The notes: generated from the letters alone by a model not told the origin. 64,000 nucleotides of DNA from Alicyclobacillus mali NBRC 102425 (GCF_001570745.1 NZ_BCSG01000018.1:1-64000), one strand, 5' to 3'. Positions 9,098 to 18,026 are shown, counted from the stretch's first letter. Program-made: numbers and translations.

Positions 9098-10711
9098 TCA
9101 GCCCGCGTGTTCCTCGTTCTCCTCAGCGCGAAAATATTCTTCACCCTTGAGCTTCACCTCAGGCAGGAAGAACGTACCGATGAACGTGAGCGCGGAAAAG
9201 ATCAAGCCCACCAAGAACAGCTTTTGGATTCCGTACGTCAAGGACAACTTCACTGCCTGCATCAGCTGGTGATAGAGCGCCTGCCCCGCAGGGCCAAGTC
9301 GGTCGAATTCCGATGCGATGGCCTTCTGCGCCTGAGAGGTGAGCAGCGCCTGCGGGTTCAGCGAACCGAGTTTTCCCTTCACCGCTGAGAGCGCCGGAGG
9401 AAGGGACGCGCTCAGCTTGTTCGAAAAGGCGTGATTCAGCACGGTTCCAAACACCGGCGAAGCAACGACGCCGCCGAGCGAACTCACGAACTGCTGGCTC
9501 GCGTTTACCGTCCCCATCACGCGATACGGAAATGCGTTTTGCACCGCCATGTTCATGAGCGGCATCAAGGCGCCAATGCCAAGGCCCAGCACAACCATGT
9601 CCACCATGATGGTCGGCCACGACGTGTGCACGTCAATCCGGTTCAACAAGATGGAACCCACCACGATCACGGCGCCCGACAGCCAAGCCACATGGCGGTA
9701 CCGCCCCGTCTTGGACATCACCTGTCCAGAAACCATGCTCCCAACCATGAAACCGCCCATCATCGGCGTCATGATCCAACCGCTGTTCTGCGCGTTGAGT
9801 CCGATCACGCCCTGGACGAAGATGGGCAGGTACATCAGACTTCCGAACATCGCCATTCCCACGAGCAACTGCAGCACGAGCGACGTGGTGAAGATGCGGT
9901 TGCGGAACAGCCACGGCGCGACAAGCGGATCCGGCGCCCGCATCTCCCAGAACACGAACACCACCAGCACCACCACGCCGCCTGCCAACATGCCGAGGAT
10001 TTCAGAGGAGCCCCACGCGTACTTGCTTCCTGCCCACGTGAGTGCGAGCAGGATGGGCACAAGGCCGACGGTGAGAAGCGCCGCGCCCTGCCAGTCCACC
10101 TTGACCTGATCCTTCGTCCGAACCCTGGGCAGTGCGAATACGACGCCGACGATGGCCACGATCACGAACGGCAGGTTCACGTAAAACACCCAGCGCCACG
10201 ACCAGTCGTCCGTGATGAAACCGCCAATGGCCGGCCCTACAATGCTCGAAAGCCCAAACACGGCCATCATCACGCCCATCCAGCGGGCGCGCTCCTTCGG
10301 GGAAAAGATGTCCCCGACCGTCGCCCGCGGCATGCTCATCATGGCTCCCGCGCCCACGCCCTGCACCGCGCGCGCCCAGACGAGTTCCATCATGCTGTGC
10401 GCCTGGCCCGAGATGGCGGATCCGACGCCGAACATCACGAGGCCGAACAAATAGAACGGCTTGCGCCCAAACACATCCGACAGCTTACCGTAGATAGGTA
10501 CTGTGATGGACGACGTGATCATGTAGGCGGTGAACACCCACGTGTACAAATTCAAACCGTGCAAGTCGCTGATCACCGTCGGCATCGCCGTCGACACCAC
10601 GGTCTGATCCAGCGACGAGAAGAACATTGTCACGAGCACGGTGGCAAACGCCCACCACTTGCGGGCGCCGGTGATTTGATTGGTACTCTGCACCTCGTAC
10701 GCGGCGCTCAA
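9098..10711 (-). CDS. MFS drug efflux transporter (EmrB/QacA, DHA2 family)
   Basis: 537-residue proton-coupled drug exporter with about 14 hydrophobic helices. Marks are SSLDQTVVSTAMPTV near the N-terminus, YGKLSDVFGRKPFYLFG and the antiporter motif GPAIGGFI. AGGAGG (10719-10724) lies only 1 base before ATG 10717 but 7 bases before TTG 10711, so TTG 10711 is the likelier start; the ATG overlaps the marR stop. It follows marR directly, which suggests that MarR represses the pair and that an effector of the pump relieves this. Substrate unknown. Confidence 0.9.
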   Translation of the reverse strand: MSAAYEVQSTNQITGARKWWAFATVLVTMFFSSLDQTVVSTAMPTVISDLHGLNLYTWVFTAYMITSSITVPIYGKLSDVFGRKPFYLFGLVMFGVGSAISGQAHSMMELVWARAVQGVGAGAMMSMPRATVGDIFSPKERARWMGVMMAVFGLSSIVGPAIGGFITDDWSWRWVFYVNLPFVIVAIVGVVFALPRVRTKDQVKVDWQGAALLTVGLVPILLALTWAGSKYAWGSSEILGMLAGGVVVLVVFVFWEMRAPDPLVAPWLFRNRIFTTSLVLQLLVGMAMFGSLMYLPIFVQGVIGLNAQNSGWIMTPMMGGFMVGSMVSGQVMSKTGRYRHVAWLSGAVIVVGSILLNRIDVHTSWPTIMVDMVVLGLGIGALMPLMNMAVQNAFPYRVMGTVNASQQFVSSLGGVVASPVFGTVLNHAFSNKLSASLPPALSAVKGKLGSLNPQALLTSQAQKAIASEFDRLGPAGQALYHQLMQAVKLSLTYGIQKLFLVGLIFSALTFIGTFFLPEVKLKGEEYFRAEENEEHAG

Positions 10712-10713
10712 TG

Positions 10714-11193
10714 TCATACCTCCTGTCGGGGAATCTCCTCCCCATCCCACTCCGTTCGAAGGTGTTTCGCTGCCGTGACCATCGTTTCCAGGGCTGAAAC
10801 GCACTGTTCAAACGCCCCGGGCTCGATGCGCGACACCATCTGCCGCATCATCTCGAACCACGCCCGCTCCACCTCGGCGAGCTTGGCGCGCCCGGCCTGC
10901 GTGAGCTCGATCACGACGACGCGCCTGTCCTCTTCATCCCGCAGCCGCGACACGTAACCATGATGCTCGAGGCGATCGATCATCACCGTGATGGCGCTCG
11001 GCGTCACCTCCAGCCGCTCCGCGAGCTGCGACACCTTGAGCCGCCCTTCGCGCCGAATCATCTGCATGGTGAAATACTGGCCCGCGGTGAGGCCCGTGTG
11101 CAGCCGATTCAGCAGGTGTGGTCCAAACTCCTGCGCCAGCACGCCGAGCGACTGTGCAAACCGCTGGGTCAGCGCGTCCATGTCCCCTTGCAT
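10714..11193 (-). CDS. MarR-family transcriptional regulator
   Basis: 159 residues. The winged helix-turn-helix spans about residues 40-110 (LKVSQLAERLEVTPSAITVM, then DEEDRRVVVIELTQAG, the wing DxRxxxv motif). ATG 11193 is chosen because AGGAGG lies 7 bases upstream; an earlier frame start at 11223 has no site. Its stop overlaps the start region of the MFS gene, so the two are translationally coupled. It probably represses its own operon through the inverted repeat at 11265-11285. Confidence 0.92.
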   Translation of the reverse strand: MQGDMDALTQRFAQSLGVLAQEFGPHLLNRLHTGLTAGQYFTMQMIRREGRLKVSQLAERLEVTPSAITVMIDRLEHHGYVSRLRDEEDRRVVVIELTQAGRAKLAEVERAWFEMMRQMVSRIEPGAFEQCVSALETMVTAAKHLRTEWDGEEIPRQEV

Positions 11194-11264
11194 CCGCCAT
11201 CCTCCTGATGCGCAATCGTTCACGTCGCCAAATCTTTATAACGAGCTAATCTTTCTATCGTTTA

Positions 11265-11285
11265 ACATTTACATTGTATAAATGT
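11265..11285. promoter_or_regulatory. Probable MarR operator in the marR / AIM24-like divergent region
   Basis: An inverted repeat with 7-base arms (ACATTTA at 11265-11271, TAAATGT at 11279-11285) around a 7-base centre. It lies in the AT-rich divergent spacer, 72 bases before marR and about 105 bases before the plus-strand gene. Size and AT-richness fit MarR-family operators; assignment is by position only. Confidence 0.5.
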
Positions 11286-11389
11286 CCTGCGCGGGCGTCA
11301 AGTCGACAACATCCGACCCATACCGCTCGCCGCTTGTGGTACGATCACCCCAACTGTACAGGCGTTTCGTCGCGAAGAGGAGGAGTGGA

Positions 11390-12067
11390 ATGGAATACCG
11401 CATTGAGGGCTCGACCATGCAGACGCTCGAAATTCGACTGGAACCGGGAGAAAGCGTGTTTTCGGAGGCGGGGTGCCTGCTTTCGATGACGCCAGGCACG
11501 TACATGGAGACGCGGGCGCCGGGCGGCCTCGCAGGCATGTTTCGGCGGGCGCTGAGCGGCAACAGCGTATTTCTCACCTACTATCGCGCCGCGCGAGGCG
11601 AATCCGTGGTGCAGTTCACCACGCGCATGCCTGGGCACATCCTCGCGCTGCCGCTGCGCCAATACGGACGCGTGATCGCAGAGCGGCACAGCTTTCTCTG
11701 CGCGGAGTCGACGGTGGACTACGGCGTGGAGGTCACGCTCAACATCGGCCGCTTTCTCGGCGGCAACGGCCTGGCGCTGACCCACCTGGCAGGCGACGGG
11801 ATGGCGTTTCTGTCCATTGACGGCGAGATCGTCGAGCGCGATCTCGCCCGGGGCGAGAGCCTGCTCGTTCATCCAGGCCACATCGCGGCGTTCACAGACG
11901 GGATCGACTACCGAGTCCAGCTCATGCAGGGCGTCGCCAACATGTTGTTTTCGGGAGACGGGCTGTTCCTGGTGCAACTGACGGGGCCGGGGCGCGTGTG
12001 GCTCCACTCGGTTACCGTGCACAACCTGGTCCACATCATTCAGGAGTACTGGGGATCGCCGCGCTGA
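11390..12067 (+). CDS. AIM24 / TIGR00266 family protein
   Basis: 225 residues of mainly beta structure rich in glycine, as in the AIM24 family (YRIEGSTMQTLEIRLEPGES, GLAGMFRRALSGNSVFLT, GDGLFLVQLTGPGRVW). The molecular function of the bacterial family is not established. ATG 11390 follows a GAGGAGGAG site by a few bases; the frame open upstream lacks one. Divergent from marR, and its last 32 bases overlap the end of btuD on the other strand. Confidence 0.85.
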   Translation: MEYRIEGSTMQTLEIRLEPGESVFSEAGCLLSMTPGTYMETRAPGGLAGMFRRALSGNSVFLTYYRAARGESVVQFTTRMPGHILALPLRQYGRVIAERHSFLCAESTVDYGVEVTLNIGRFLGGNGLALTHLAGDGMAFLSIDGEIVERDLARGESLLVHPGHIAAFTDGIDYRVQLMQGVANMLFSGDGLFLVQLTGPGRVWLHSVTVHNLVHIIQEYWGSPR

Positions 12068-12809
12068 CGCTGAGGCGCAGGGCTCCCGTGTGCGGATCGC
12101 GAAACGGGCGCGCATCCACGCGAAAGACGGCGCGCAGAAGCTCAGGCGTAAACACCTCGTCGGGCAATCCGTCGGCGACCAACCGGCCGCGGTGCAGGCA
12201 GACCGTGCGCTGACAGTGAGCGAGAGCGAGTTCCAGATGGTGCAGGGCGATGATGATCAGGCGGCCTTCCCCGGCGAGGGCGCGCAGCCTGGCCAGGATG
12301 TCGAGCTGATAGTGGATGTCGAGGCTCGCGATGGGCTCGTCGAGGAGCAAAATCGGCGCCTCCTGGGCCAGGCAGCGTGCAATGGCCGCCCGCTGTCGCT
12401 CGCCCCCGGAAAGATTCGCGAGCGGCGTGTCTTGGTACCCCATGAGCCCCATCACGGCGAGCGCGTCGTCCACCGCGGCCGCGTCCGCCCTGCCAAGCAC
12501 ACCGCTCGGCGCGTGGCTGTATCGCCCCATCTCGACAAACTCGCGCACGGTAAAGGGGATGTCGTCTGCGACAAACTGCGGAAGATACGCGACGCGGCAA
12601 GCGCGCCAGCGGGGTTCTCGCGCGTGGATGGGCTCGCCCATGACCTGAACCGTGCCGCCCGTCGGGCGAAGCACGCCTGCCATCGCGCGCAGGAGCGTGG
12701 TCTTGCCTGCGCCGTTCGGGCCCACCAGGCCCACCATCTCGCCCGGGGCAAATTCGGCGCAAATGTCCTTCAGAATGGGATGGTAGTGGAGATGGTGGAT
12801 CTCGATCAT
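12036..12809 (-). CDS. btuD: Cobalamin (B12) ABC importer ATPase
   Basis: 257-residue ATPase of the FecCD/BtuCD importer type. Walker A is GPNGAGKTT, the signature LSGGERQRAAIARCL, and Walker B LLLDEPIASLD. It powers uptake through BtuC. ATG 12809 overlaps the btuC stop (ATGA). The B12 riboswitch upstream of the operon argues for cobalamin or cobinamide rather than a siderophore. The 3' end overlaps the AIM24-like gene convergently by 32 bases. Confidence 0.88.
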   Translation of the reverse strand: MIEIHHLHYHPILKDICAEFAPGEMVGLVGPNGAGKTTLLRAMAGVLRPTGGTVQVMGEPIHAREPRWRACRVAYLPQFVADDIPFTVREFVEMGRYSHAPSGVLGRADAAAVDDALAVMGLMGYQDTPLANLSGGERQRAAIARCLAQEAPILLLDEPIASLDIHYQLDILARLRALAGEGRLIIIALHHLELALAHCQRTVCLHRGRLVADGLPDEVFTPELLRAVFRVDARPFRDPHTGALRLSVSAAIPSTPE

Positions 12810-13822
12810 AGGCCCGCGTCCCTTCCACGCCGCTGTCGGTACAACAGATAGAGAAAAAAGGGCACGCCGAGGCACGACGTCACGATGCCGACGTTCAATT
12901 CCGCGGGCTGAACCGCGGTCCGGCCGACGAGATCGGACAGCGTGAGCAGCACCGCGCCGCCCATGGCGGATGCGGCGAGGAGCGGGCGGTGATTCGGGCC
13001 CATGAGGCGCCTCAGGATATGCGGCACAATGAGGCCAACAAACGAGATGACGCCCGTCGTGCTCACGGCCACCGCCACGATGAGCGCGGCCACGGCAAGG
13101 GATACGCGCTTGATGCGCTCCACGTCCACGCCCACCGCCTCCGCGTGCTCCTCTCCCGTCGTGAGAATGTCGTACGCAAAGGCGAGGCGCAAAAAGACGG
13201 GCATGGCCAGCGCGTTGACGGCCGCAAGCGTCGCGGCTTCCGTCCAGTTGGATCCGTCCAGGCCGCCGAACAGCCAGAACATCATCTGCTGCATCTCCTC
13301 GAGTGGGGACAGGTCGAGGATGGCCGTGATGATGGCGCTGCAGAGCGAGCTCAGGGCGACGCCCGCGAGAAGCAGCCGGTACATATCGGTGCGCCGCGCG
13401 CTCGTCGCCAGCCGGTAGATGATGGCAGCCACCGCCAGGCCAAAAGCGAAGGCCAAGGCGGGCGTGGCCACTTGGGTGCGCGCGGCAAACCCCGTCGAGA
13501 CGGCGATCACGGCCCCGAGCGCGCCGCCGCTCGACACGCCGATGACGCCCGGGTCCGCCATGGGGTTGCGCAGAATGGCCTGGAGCACGGCCCCTGAGAG
13601 CGCGAGCGCGGATCCCGCCAACACGGCCACGACGAGCCGAGGCCAGCGAATGGCCCCCACGACCACCGCGTCAAGGCCGCGATGGCCAGCGAAGTACGCC
13701 CACGTGTCGGCCGGGATGTGCCAAAAAGGGATGATCACGGGCCCGATGCCGATCTCAAGCGCCGCCGAGGCGAGGAGCGCGAAGGCAAGCGCTCCAAAGG
13801 CCCAGGCGCGGCGCCTGGTCAT
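12806..13822 (-). CDS. btuC: Cobalamin ABC importer permease
   Basis: 338 residues, FecCD/BtuC permease family with about ten helices. Marks are the segments ALSGAVLQAILRNPMADPG, GVSSGGALGAV and the coupling region VGLIVPHILRRLMGPNHR. ATG 13822 overlaps the btuF stop (ATGA), which fixes the start; a longer frame upstream lies inside btuF. Middle gene of btuF-btuC-btuD under a cobalamin riboswitch. Confidence 0.9.
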   Translation of the reverse strand: MTRRRAWAFGALAFALLASAALEIGIGPVIIPFWHIPADTWAYFAGHRGLDAVVVGAIRWPRLVVAVLAGSALALSGAVLQAILRNPMADPGVIGVSSGGALGAVIAVSTGFAARTQVATPALAFAFGLAVAAIIYRLATSARRTDMYRLLLAGVALSSLCSAIITAILDLSPLEEMQQMMFWLFGGLDGSNWTEAATLAAVNALAMPVFLRLAFAYDILTTGEEHAEAVGVDVERIKRVSLAVAALIVAVAVSTTGVISFVGLIVPHILRRLMGPNHRPLLAASAMGGAVLLTLSDLVGRTAVQPAELNVGIVTSCLGVPFFLYLLYRQRRGRDAGL

Positions 13823-14802
13823 GCCATCACCTTCGGCGACTTCAGGTGTGCTGTGGGATGCAGCACCTTCGCGACGTCGTACACGGCCCGCACGACGTAC
13901 TGCGACACCGAGGAGATATCGGCGCTGTTGATGGCGTACAGGTGATGCTCGCGCACCGCGGTGACCGACTGGAGCGCCGGATCGGAGGCGAGTTTCTTCA
14001 GGAAGGCGGCGTCGTCGGACGAGTCGATGATCACGTCCGGGTTCCACTTGACAATCTGCTCGTCCGTGATCTTCTGCCACCCGTTCAAGATGTGCGCCAC
14101 GTTCACGCCGCCCGCGTCGCGGATGATGTCGTCGACGGTCGTGTCGCGCCCGGCCGTATAGCCGTACGAGCCGTAGTCGAGGACGGTCGGCCGCGGTTGG
14201 CCCTGAACCGCGCCTTCGATTTGTGCGATGTCTTGCTTCATGTTGGCGACGACCGCATTGGCCTTGGCGGGCTCGCCGACGAGGCGGCCGACGGTCAGGA
14301 TGTTCCGCTCGATGTCGGCGATGGCGTTGAAGTCATTCAGGCTGAACGCATACATGGGTACGCCGGCCTGGTGAAGCTGATCGAGCACGGTCTTCGTGAC
14401 GTAGCCCGCTTCCAGGACGAGATCGGGATGGACGGCCAGCGCCTGCTCCGGATCGTCACCGCTCCAGGCGCGAATGCCCTTGACCTGGGCGACCACATTC
14501 GAGTACTCGGGATTGGACGCCATGGTCGTCACGAGCGCAATGCGAGATCTGGGGACGAGGGATACGAGGATCTCGTCCGTGCCCTCCGAACCGGACACAA
14601 TGTGCATCGGCTGGTGTTTCAGGGTGACGGTGTTCCCCATGTCGTCCTTCACGGTCATGGGATACGAGATGGCAGACGCTGCGCTCGAATTCGTAGTGAG
14701 GCTGTTTTGCGTGGCCTGCGGCGTGCCACAACCGGAGACGGTGGCGCCGAGCGCAAGCGCCACAGCCAGCGCGGTTCCTTGGAACAACGGACGTTTCAAC
14801 AC
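13819..14802 (-). CDS. btuF: Cobalamin-binding lipoprotein of the ABC importer
   Basis: 327 residues: a lipoprotein signal peptide with lipobox VSGC near residue 25, then a periplasmic-binding fold of the BtuF/FhuD class (MHIVSGSEGTDEILVSLVP, VHPDLVLEAGYV, DVIIDSSDDAAFL). It delivers corrinoid to BtuC. The start is GTG 14802 or TTG 14799, just after a GGGGGG site; upstream codons fall in the untranslated leader. First gene after the riboswitch. Confidence 0.88.
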   Translation of the reverse strand: MLKRPLFQGTALAVALALGATVSGCGTPQATQNSLTTNSSAASAISYPMTVKDDMGNTVTLKHQPMHIVSGSEGTDEILVSLVPRSRIALVTTMASNPEYSNVVAQVKGIRAWSGDDPEQALAVHPDLVLEAGYVTKTVLDQLHQAGVPMYAFSLNDFNAIADIERNILTVGRLVGEPAKANAVVANMKQDIAQIEGAVQGQPRPTVLDYGSYGYTAGRDTTVDDIIRDAGGVNVAHILNGWQKITDEQIVKWNPDVIIDSSDDAAFLKKLASDPALQSVTAVREHHLYAINSADISSVSQYVVRAVYDVAKVLHPTAHLKSPKVMA

Positions 14803-14905
14803 GTGTGGACCCCCCAATCTGTGCGTGGAGCGGTCCCATTCGAAGAAATGGCGGACGTAAATGCCCGCGCGCGTGCACGCGCCTTTCCTCGAAGGGCGCC
14901 CGCGT

Positions 14906-15086
14906 GTCGCTGGGCAGGTCTCCTGGCTCACAGGTCTCGTCCGCGCGCCTTCCCACCAAGATGGCAGTGGCGTCACGGATTGGCTCGACAGAGCCCGCTT
15001 TCCTGTTCACAGTGGCGGGACCGCGCCGGACTCTCACCGGCTTCCCTATTCTCTTCGCCGCGTTGCCGCGCGAAGCACCCAGCGAC
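14906..15086 (-). promoter_or_regulatory. Cobalamin riboswitch
   Basis: On the minus strand the leader carries the class hallmarks: a 9-base P1 helix (15086-15078 with 14914-14906), GCCGGTGAGAGTCCGG, CCCGCCACTG, a second GCCACTG, GGTGGGAAGG, and the B12 box with GCCAGGAGACCTGCC at about 14913-14928. It lies about 100 bases before btuF. Bound adenosylcobalamin should turn the importer down. No U-tract terminator is obvious between it and btuF, so control could be translational or through an unrecognised terminator. Confidence 0.95.
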
Positions 15087-15190
15087 ATGGATCGAGTTCC
15101 ATCGTAGATGGGGGCGGATAGCTTGTCAAACGGCATGCGTGTCACACAACGCGGTTGACAGACGTCTACAGAAAAAAGGAGGTCATGCGC

Positions 15191-15727
15191 ATGTGGGGAA
15201 AGGTCGCGTTGCTTGCCACCTGCCTCGCCGCGAGTGTCCCTGTCGCGGCTGCGGCTGTCGGCTCTGGAAGCTCGGGCCCCCTCCGAGCGAGCCTGAGCCC
15301 ATCCTCCTCCCATCCGCCCACTCCTGCGGTGCAGGACATGCGCAGCGTGTCCATCACCGCAGGCCTGGCGGGAATCGGGTATGAGCCCATCCACCCTGCC
15401 CAAGTCGAGGCGGAAATCGCGAAATGGATGAAGCAGGCCCGACCCGTGCAGGTGAACATCCCGAAGCTTCCCGGCCCACCTATCATTGTAAACGCCAATA
15501 TCGATCCGCCCGAGGTGTTCCTCACACTCGCGTCCGGCGCAACCGCCACGCTGATGCCGACCACCTACTTCTCAGGCCGGGGCGAACCGCTGTCCAAGGA
15601 CATCCAGCACGTGCCAGACGTCGTGACGTTCACCGAAGGATCGCGCACGTGGTATCTGCGATCCGCGCCGCTGTACACATGGCTGATGGACGGCGGCTGG
15701 AAGCGCGAGTTCCAACTGGCGCATTGA
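15191..15727 (+). CDS. Secreted protein of unknown function
   Basis: 178 residues with a signal peptide (MWGKVALLATCLAASVPVAA), a Ser/Pro-rich linker to about residue 45, then a globular part with no family I recognise; it contains VNIPKLPGPPIIVNANIDPP and VVTFTEGSRTWYLRS. ATG 15191 is 8 bases after AGGAGG (15177-15182); ATG 15185 is only 2 bases away, so 15191 is preferred. It is divergent from the B12 operon and starts about 100 bases beyond the riboswitch. No function is proposed. Confidence 0.7.
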   Translation: MWGKVALLATCLAASVPVAAAAVGSGSSGPLRASLSPSSSHPPTPAVQDMRSVSITAGLAGIGYEPIHPAQVEAEIAKWMKQARPVQVNIPKLPGPPIIVNANIDPPEVFLTLASGATATLMPTTYFSGRGEPLSKDIQHVPDVVTFTEGSRTWYLRSAPLYTWLMDGGWKREFQLAH

Positions 15728-15776
15728 ATCCTCGGTCGGATACGAAACCTCGGGCGGAAGCGACCTAAACCTTGAC

Positions 15777-15803
15777 GCGCGCCAGGGAAGTGTCCTGGCG
15801 CGC
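15777..15803. terminator. Hairpin between convergent genes
   Basis: A perfect 10-base stem GCGCGCCAGG / CCTGGCGCGC with a 7-base loop lies between the stop of the secreted protein gene and the stop of pduO. Neither side has a long T run, so it may be a weak bidirectional terminator or an mRNA 3' end stabiliser. Confidence 0.55.
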
Positions 15804-15810
15804 CGGTCCG

Positions 15811-16386
15811 TCACTTGCCGTCGCGAAAGACGACGGGGCTGTGCTCGTACGCGATCTCGTCCACGCCTGCGCGCGCGTTTGCGGCGCGGGCCATGACAAA
15901 CAACAGATCCGACAGGCGGTTCAGAAAGCGCAAGGCCGCTTCTGGCACGGGTTCATCCGCGGCGAGGCGCCACGCCTCCCGCTCCGCGCGGCGGACGACC
16001 GTGCACGCCAAATGAAGCGCCGCCCCCGCAGGGCTTCCCTGCCGCAACACAAACTGCGTGAGCGGCGGCCCCTCCTCCTGATACTTGTCGATGAGGGGTT
16101 CGAGATCGTCCACCCACGACGGATCGACCTTCGGCACGTAATCCTTCGCGGAAGGCGGCGCCGCCAGGTCCGCGCCCACGTCCCACAAGCGCTGCTGTAA
16201 CCAGATCGCGAGACGGAGCATGTCCGACAGCTGCTCGCCCTGCATAAGACTCGCGGCGAGCCCAAGCGCCGCGCAGGCCTCGTCCACCGCGCCGTACGCT
16301 TCGATGCGCCGGTCGCCCTTGTGCCTGCGCTCGCCGCCGATGAGGGCGGTGGTGCCGCGATCGCCCCCGCGCGTGTACAGCCTCAT
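15811..16386 (-). CDS. pduO: ATP:cob(I)alamin adenosyltransferase, PduO type
   Basis: 191 residues. It transfers the 5'-deoxyadenosyl group from ATP to cob(I)alamin to form coenzyme B12. The N-terminal ATP-binding motif YTRGGDRGTT, then KGDRRIEAYGAVDEA, and the C-terminal RFLNRLSDLLFVMAR are typical. ATG 16386 overlaps the cobT stop (ATGA). With cobT it supports salvage of imported corrinoids, matching the btu operon nearby. Confidence 0.93.
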   Translation of the reverse strand: MRLYTRGGDRGTTALIGGERRHKGDRRIEAYGAVDEACAALGLAASLMQGEQLSDMLRLAIWLQQRLWDVGADLAAPPSAKDYVPKVDPSWVDDLEPLIDKYQEEGPPLTQFVLRQGSPAGAALHLACTVVRRAEREAWRLAADEPVPEAALRFLNRLSDLLFVMARAANARAGVDEIAYEHSPVVFRDGK

Positions 16387-17465
16387 GTCACATTCCTCCC
16401 TGACCTTGCTCGTTCCGAAAACATCGCGGTCCCCTCGAGCACGTCGAGCCCCGCCCTCAGGATGGGCCACGCCATGAGCGCGCCCGATCCTTCGCCCACG
16501 CGCAGGCCGAGATCCAGCAGGGGACGCTTGCGGAGCTCGCCGAGCAAGAGCGCGTGCGCAGGTTCCGGCGACAGGTGACCCGCAATCAGAAAGTCGCGCA
16601 CGCCGGGGCGCGCGCGTTCTGCCCACAAGGCGCAGGCCCCGACGAGCACGCCGTCCAACAGAACCGGCAGCCCAATGGCGGCAGCCTCGAGAATGGCGCC
16701 GCAGATGGACGCCAACTCCAGGCCGCCCAGGTGCGCGAGGCCGGCCAGCCAGCGCGCGTCACCGGCCGAAAACGAGGGCTCGCGCTCGCCCCATACGGAG
16801 AGGGCGGTGCGCACCACAAGGCGCTTCTCGGCGAGCGCCTGCTCGCGGATACCCGTGCCCGTCCCGACGACGAGATCGACGTCCACGGCGAGGAGCCAGG
16901 CGGAGAGCGCGCTAGCCGCGGTTGTGTTGCCGATGCCCATCTCGCCAAGGACCACGAGATCAGCGCCGTCCGCGTGCGCGTCGCGCACGGCCTGCATGCC
17001 GATTCGAATCGCTTCCGCGCACTCGTCGAGGGTCATCGCCGGCCCGCGCGTGAAGTCGCGAGTACCCGCCGCAACCTTGCTCCGCCGGACGTCCGGATGG
17101 CTAGGCGCGGACACCATGCCGACATCGTAGACGCGCCATGGAACGTCGAACGATCTCGCCAGCACAGTCGACACACTGCGGCCCGACGCGATGTGGTTCA
17201 CCATCTCCTCCGTCACGTGCTGGCCGTAACGCGAGATGGGGCGGTCCTTGGCCACGCCGTGATCGGCCGCGAAGAGCAAAAAGAAGGGGCGGCGAATGCG
17301 CGGATGCGCCGTACCCTGGATGGCCGCGATGTCGCAAAGCACGGGTTCGAGCGATCCGAGGCTGCCAACGGGCTTCGCGAGTGCATCGAGCCGCGCCTGA
17401 ACCGTGTCGCGCCAGGCCGGATCCACGTGGTGCGGCGATGGTAATTGCAGGACAATTTGCGCCAC
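16383..17465 (-). CDS. cobT: Nicotinate-nucleotide:dimethylbenzimidazole phosphoribosyltransferase
   Basis: 360 residues. It activates the B12 lower ligand to alpha-ribazole phosphate. Family marks are KPVGSLGSLE, FAADHGVA, EMGIGNTTAASA and, near the C-terminus, the catalytic glutamate region LRVGEGSGALMAW. GTG 17465 is chosen: GGAGGAG lies 8 bases upstream and about 350 residues is the usual length; the longer open frame runs back through hxlR on the other strand and is not coding. First gene of cobT-pduO. Confidence 0.92.
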   Translation of the reverse strand: MAQIVLQLPSPHHVDPAWRDTVQARLDALAKPVGSLGSLEPVLCDIAAIQGTAHPRIRRPFFLLFAADHGVAKDRPISRYGQHVTEEMVNHIASGRSVSTVLARSFDVPWRVYDVGMVSAPSHPDVRRSKVAAGTRDFTRGPAMTLDECAEAIRIGMQAVRDAHADGADLVVLGEMGIGNTTAASALSAWLLAVDVDLVVGTGTGIREQALAEKRLVVRTALSVWGEREPSFSAGDARWLAGLAHLGGLELASICGAILEAAAIGLPVLLDGVLVGACALWAERARPGVRDFLIAGHLSPEPAHALLLGELRKRPLLDLGLRVGEGSGALMAWPILRAGLDVLEGTAMFSERARSGRNVT

Positions 17466-17591
17466 CCTCTCACTCCTCCGCTTGGTGTCTCCCTCCGATG
17501 TACCAGAAGAAAGGGCATTGCGCAACAAATCTACGGATGGCGTGCGACTTTCATTTGAGTTGTGGTAGAATAGGTTAGGGAGATGATGGTC

Positions 17592-17966
17592 ATGGGCAAC
17601 CATGAGCAGATTTGCCCCCGATTCGAATGGGCGTTTGCGTTGCTCGGCAAGCGCTGGACCGGGCTCATCATTCGCGTCTTGCTCGAGGGGCCCAAGCGCT
17701 TTAAAGATATCTCGGATATGATTCCCAACATGAGCGACCGCATGTTGGCCGAGCGATTCAAGGAGCTCGAGAGAGCCGGACTGGTCGTTCGGCGAGTGTA
17801 CGCGGAGACACCCGTGCGGATTGTGTACGAGTTGACGCCGAAGGGCGAGGCGCTTCGCCCGGTGATGGAAGCCGTGCAAAAATGGGGCGACGAGTGGGTC
17901 ACCGACTCGGATTGCGACGAGTATCAGCGTCGGTACAAGTGCGCATCGCGAGATCGTGCACTGTAG
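17592..17966 (+). CDS. HxlR-family transcriptional regulator
   Basis: 124 residues: winged helix of the HxlR/MarR-like class with the conserved N-terminal cysteine (QICPRFEWAFALLGKRW), then RFKDISDMIPNMSDRMLAER and the wing YELTPKGEAL. Such proteins often sense electrophiles or redox state. Three ATG codons (17583, 17586, 17592) follow TAGGGAG; 17592 gives the best spacing. Divergent from cobT, but a link to B12 genes is not shown. Confidence 0.88.
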   Translation: MGNHEQICPRFEWAFALLGKRWTGLIIRVLLEGPKRFKDISDMIPNMSDRMLAERFKELERAGLVVRRVYAETPVRIVYELTPKGEALRPVMEAVQKWGDEWVTDSDCDEYQRRYKCASRDRAL

Positions 17967-17992
17967 AGCATACAAGACAAGGGTTTCGCGCA

Positions 17993-18026
17993 GGCTGTCG
18001 CCAGGGCATCCGCCCGTGGGACAGCC
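17993..18026 (+). other. Stem-loop between hxlR and queD
   Basis: GGCTGTC at 17993-17999 pairs with GACAGCC at 18020-18026, with further GC pairing inside. It is followed by CTCTGTCATG rather than a T tract. It may be a weak terminator for hxlR or a structured queD leader. The preQ1 riboswitch consensus is not present. Confidence 0.35.
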
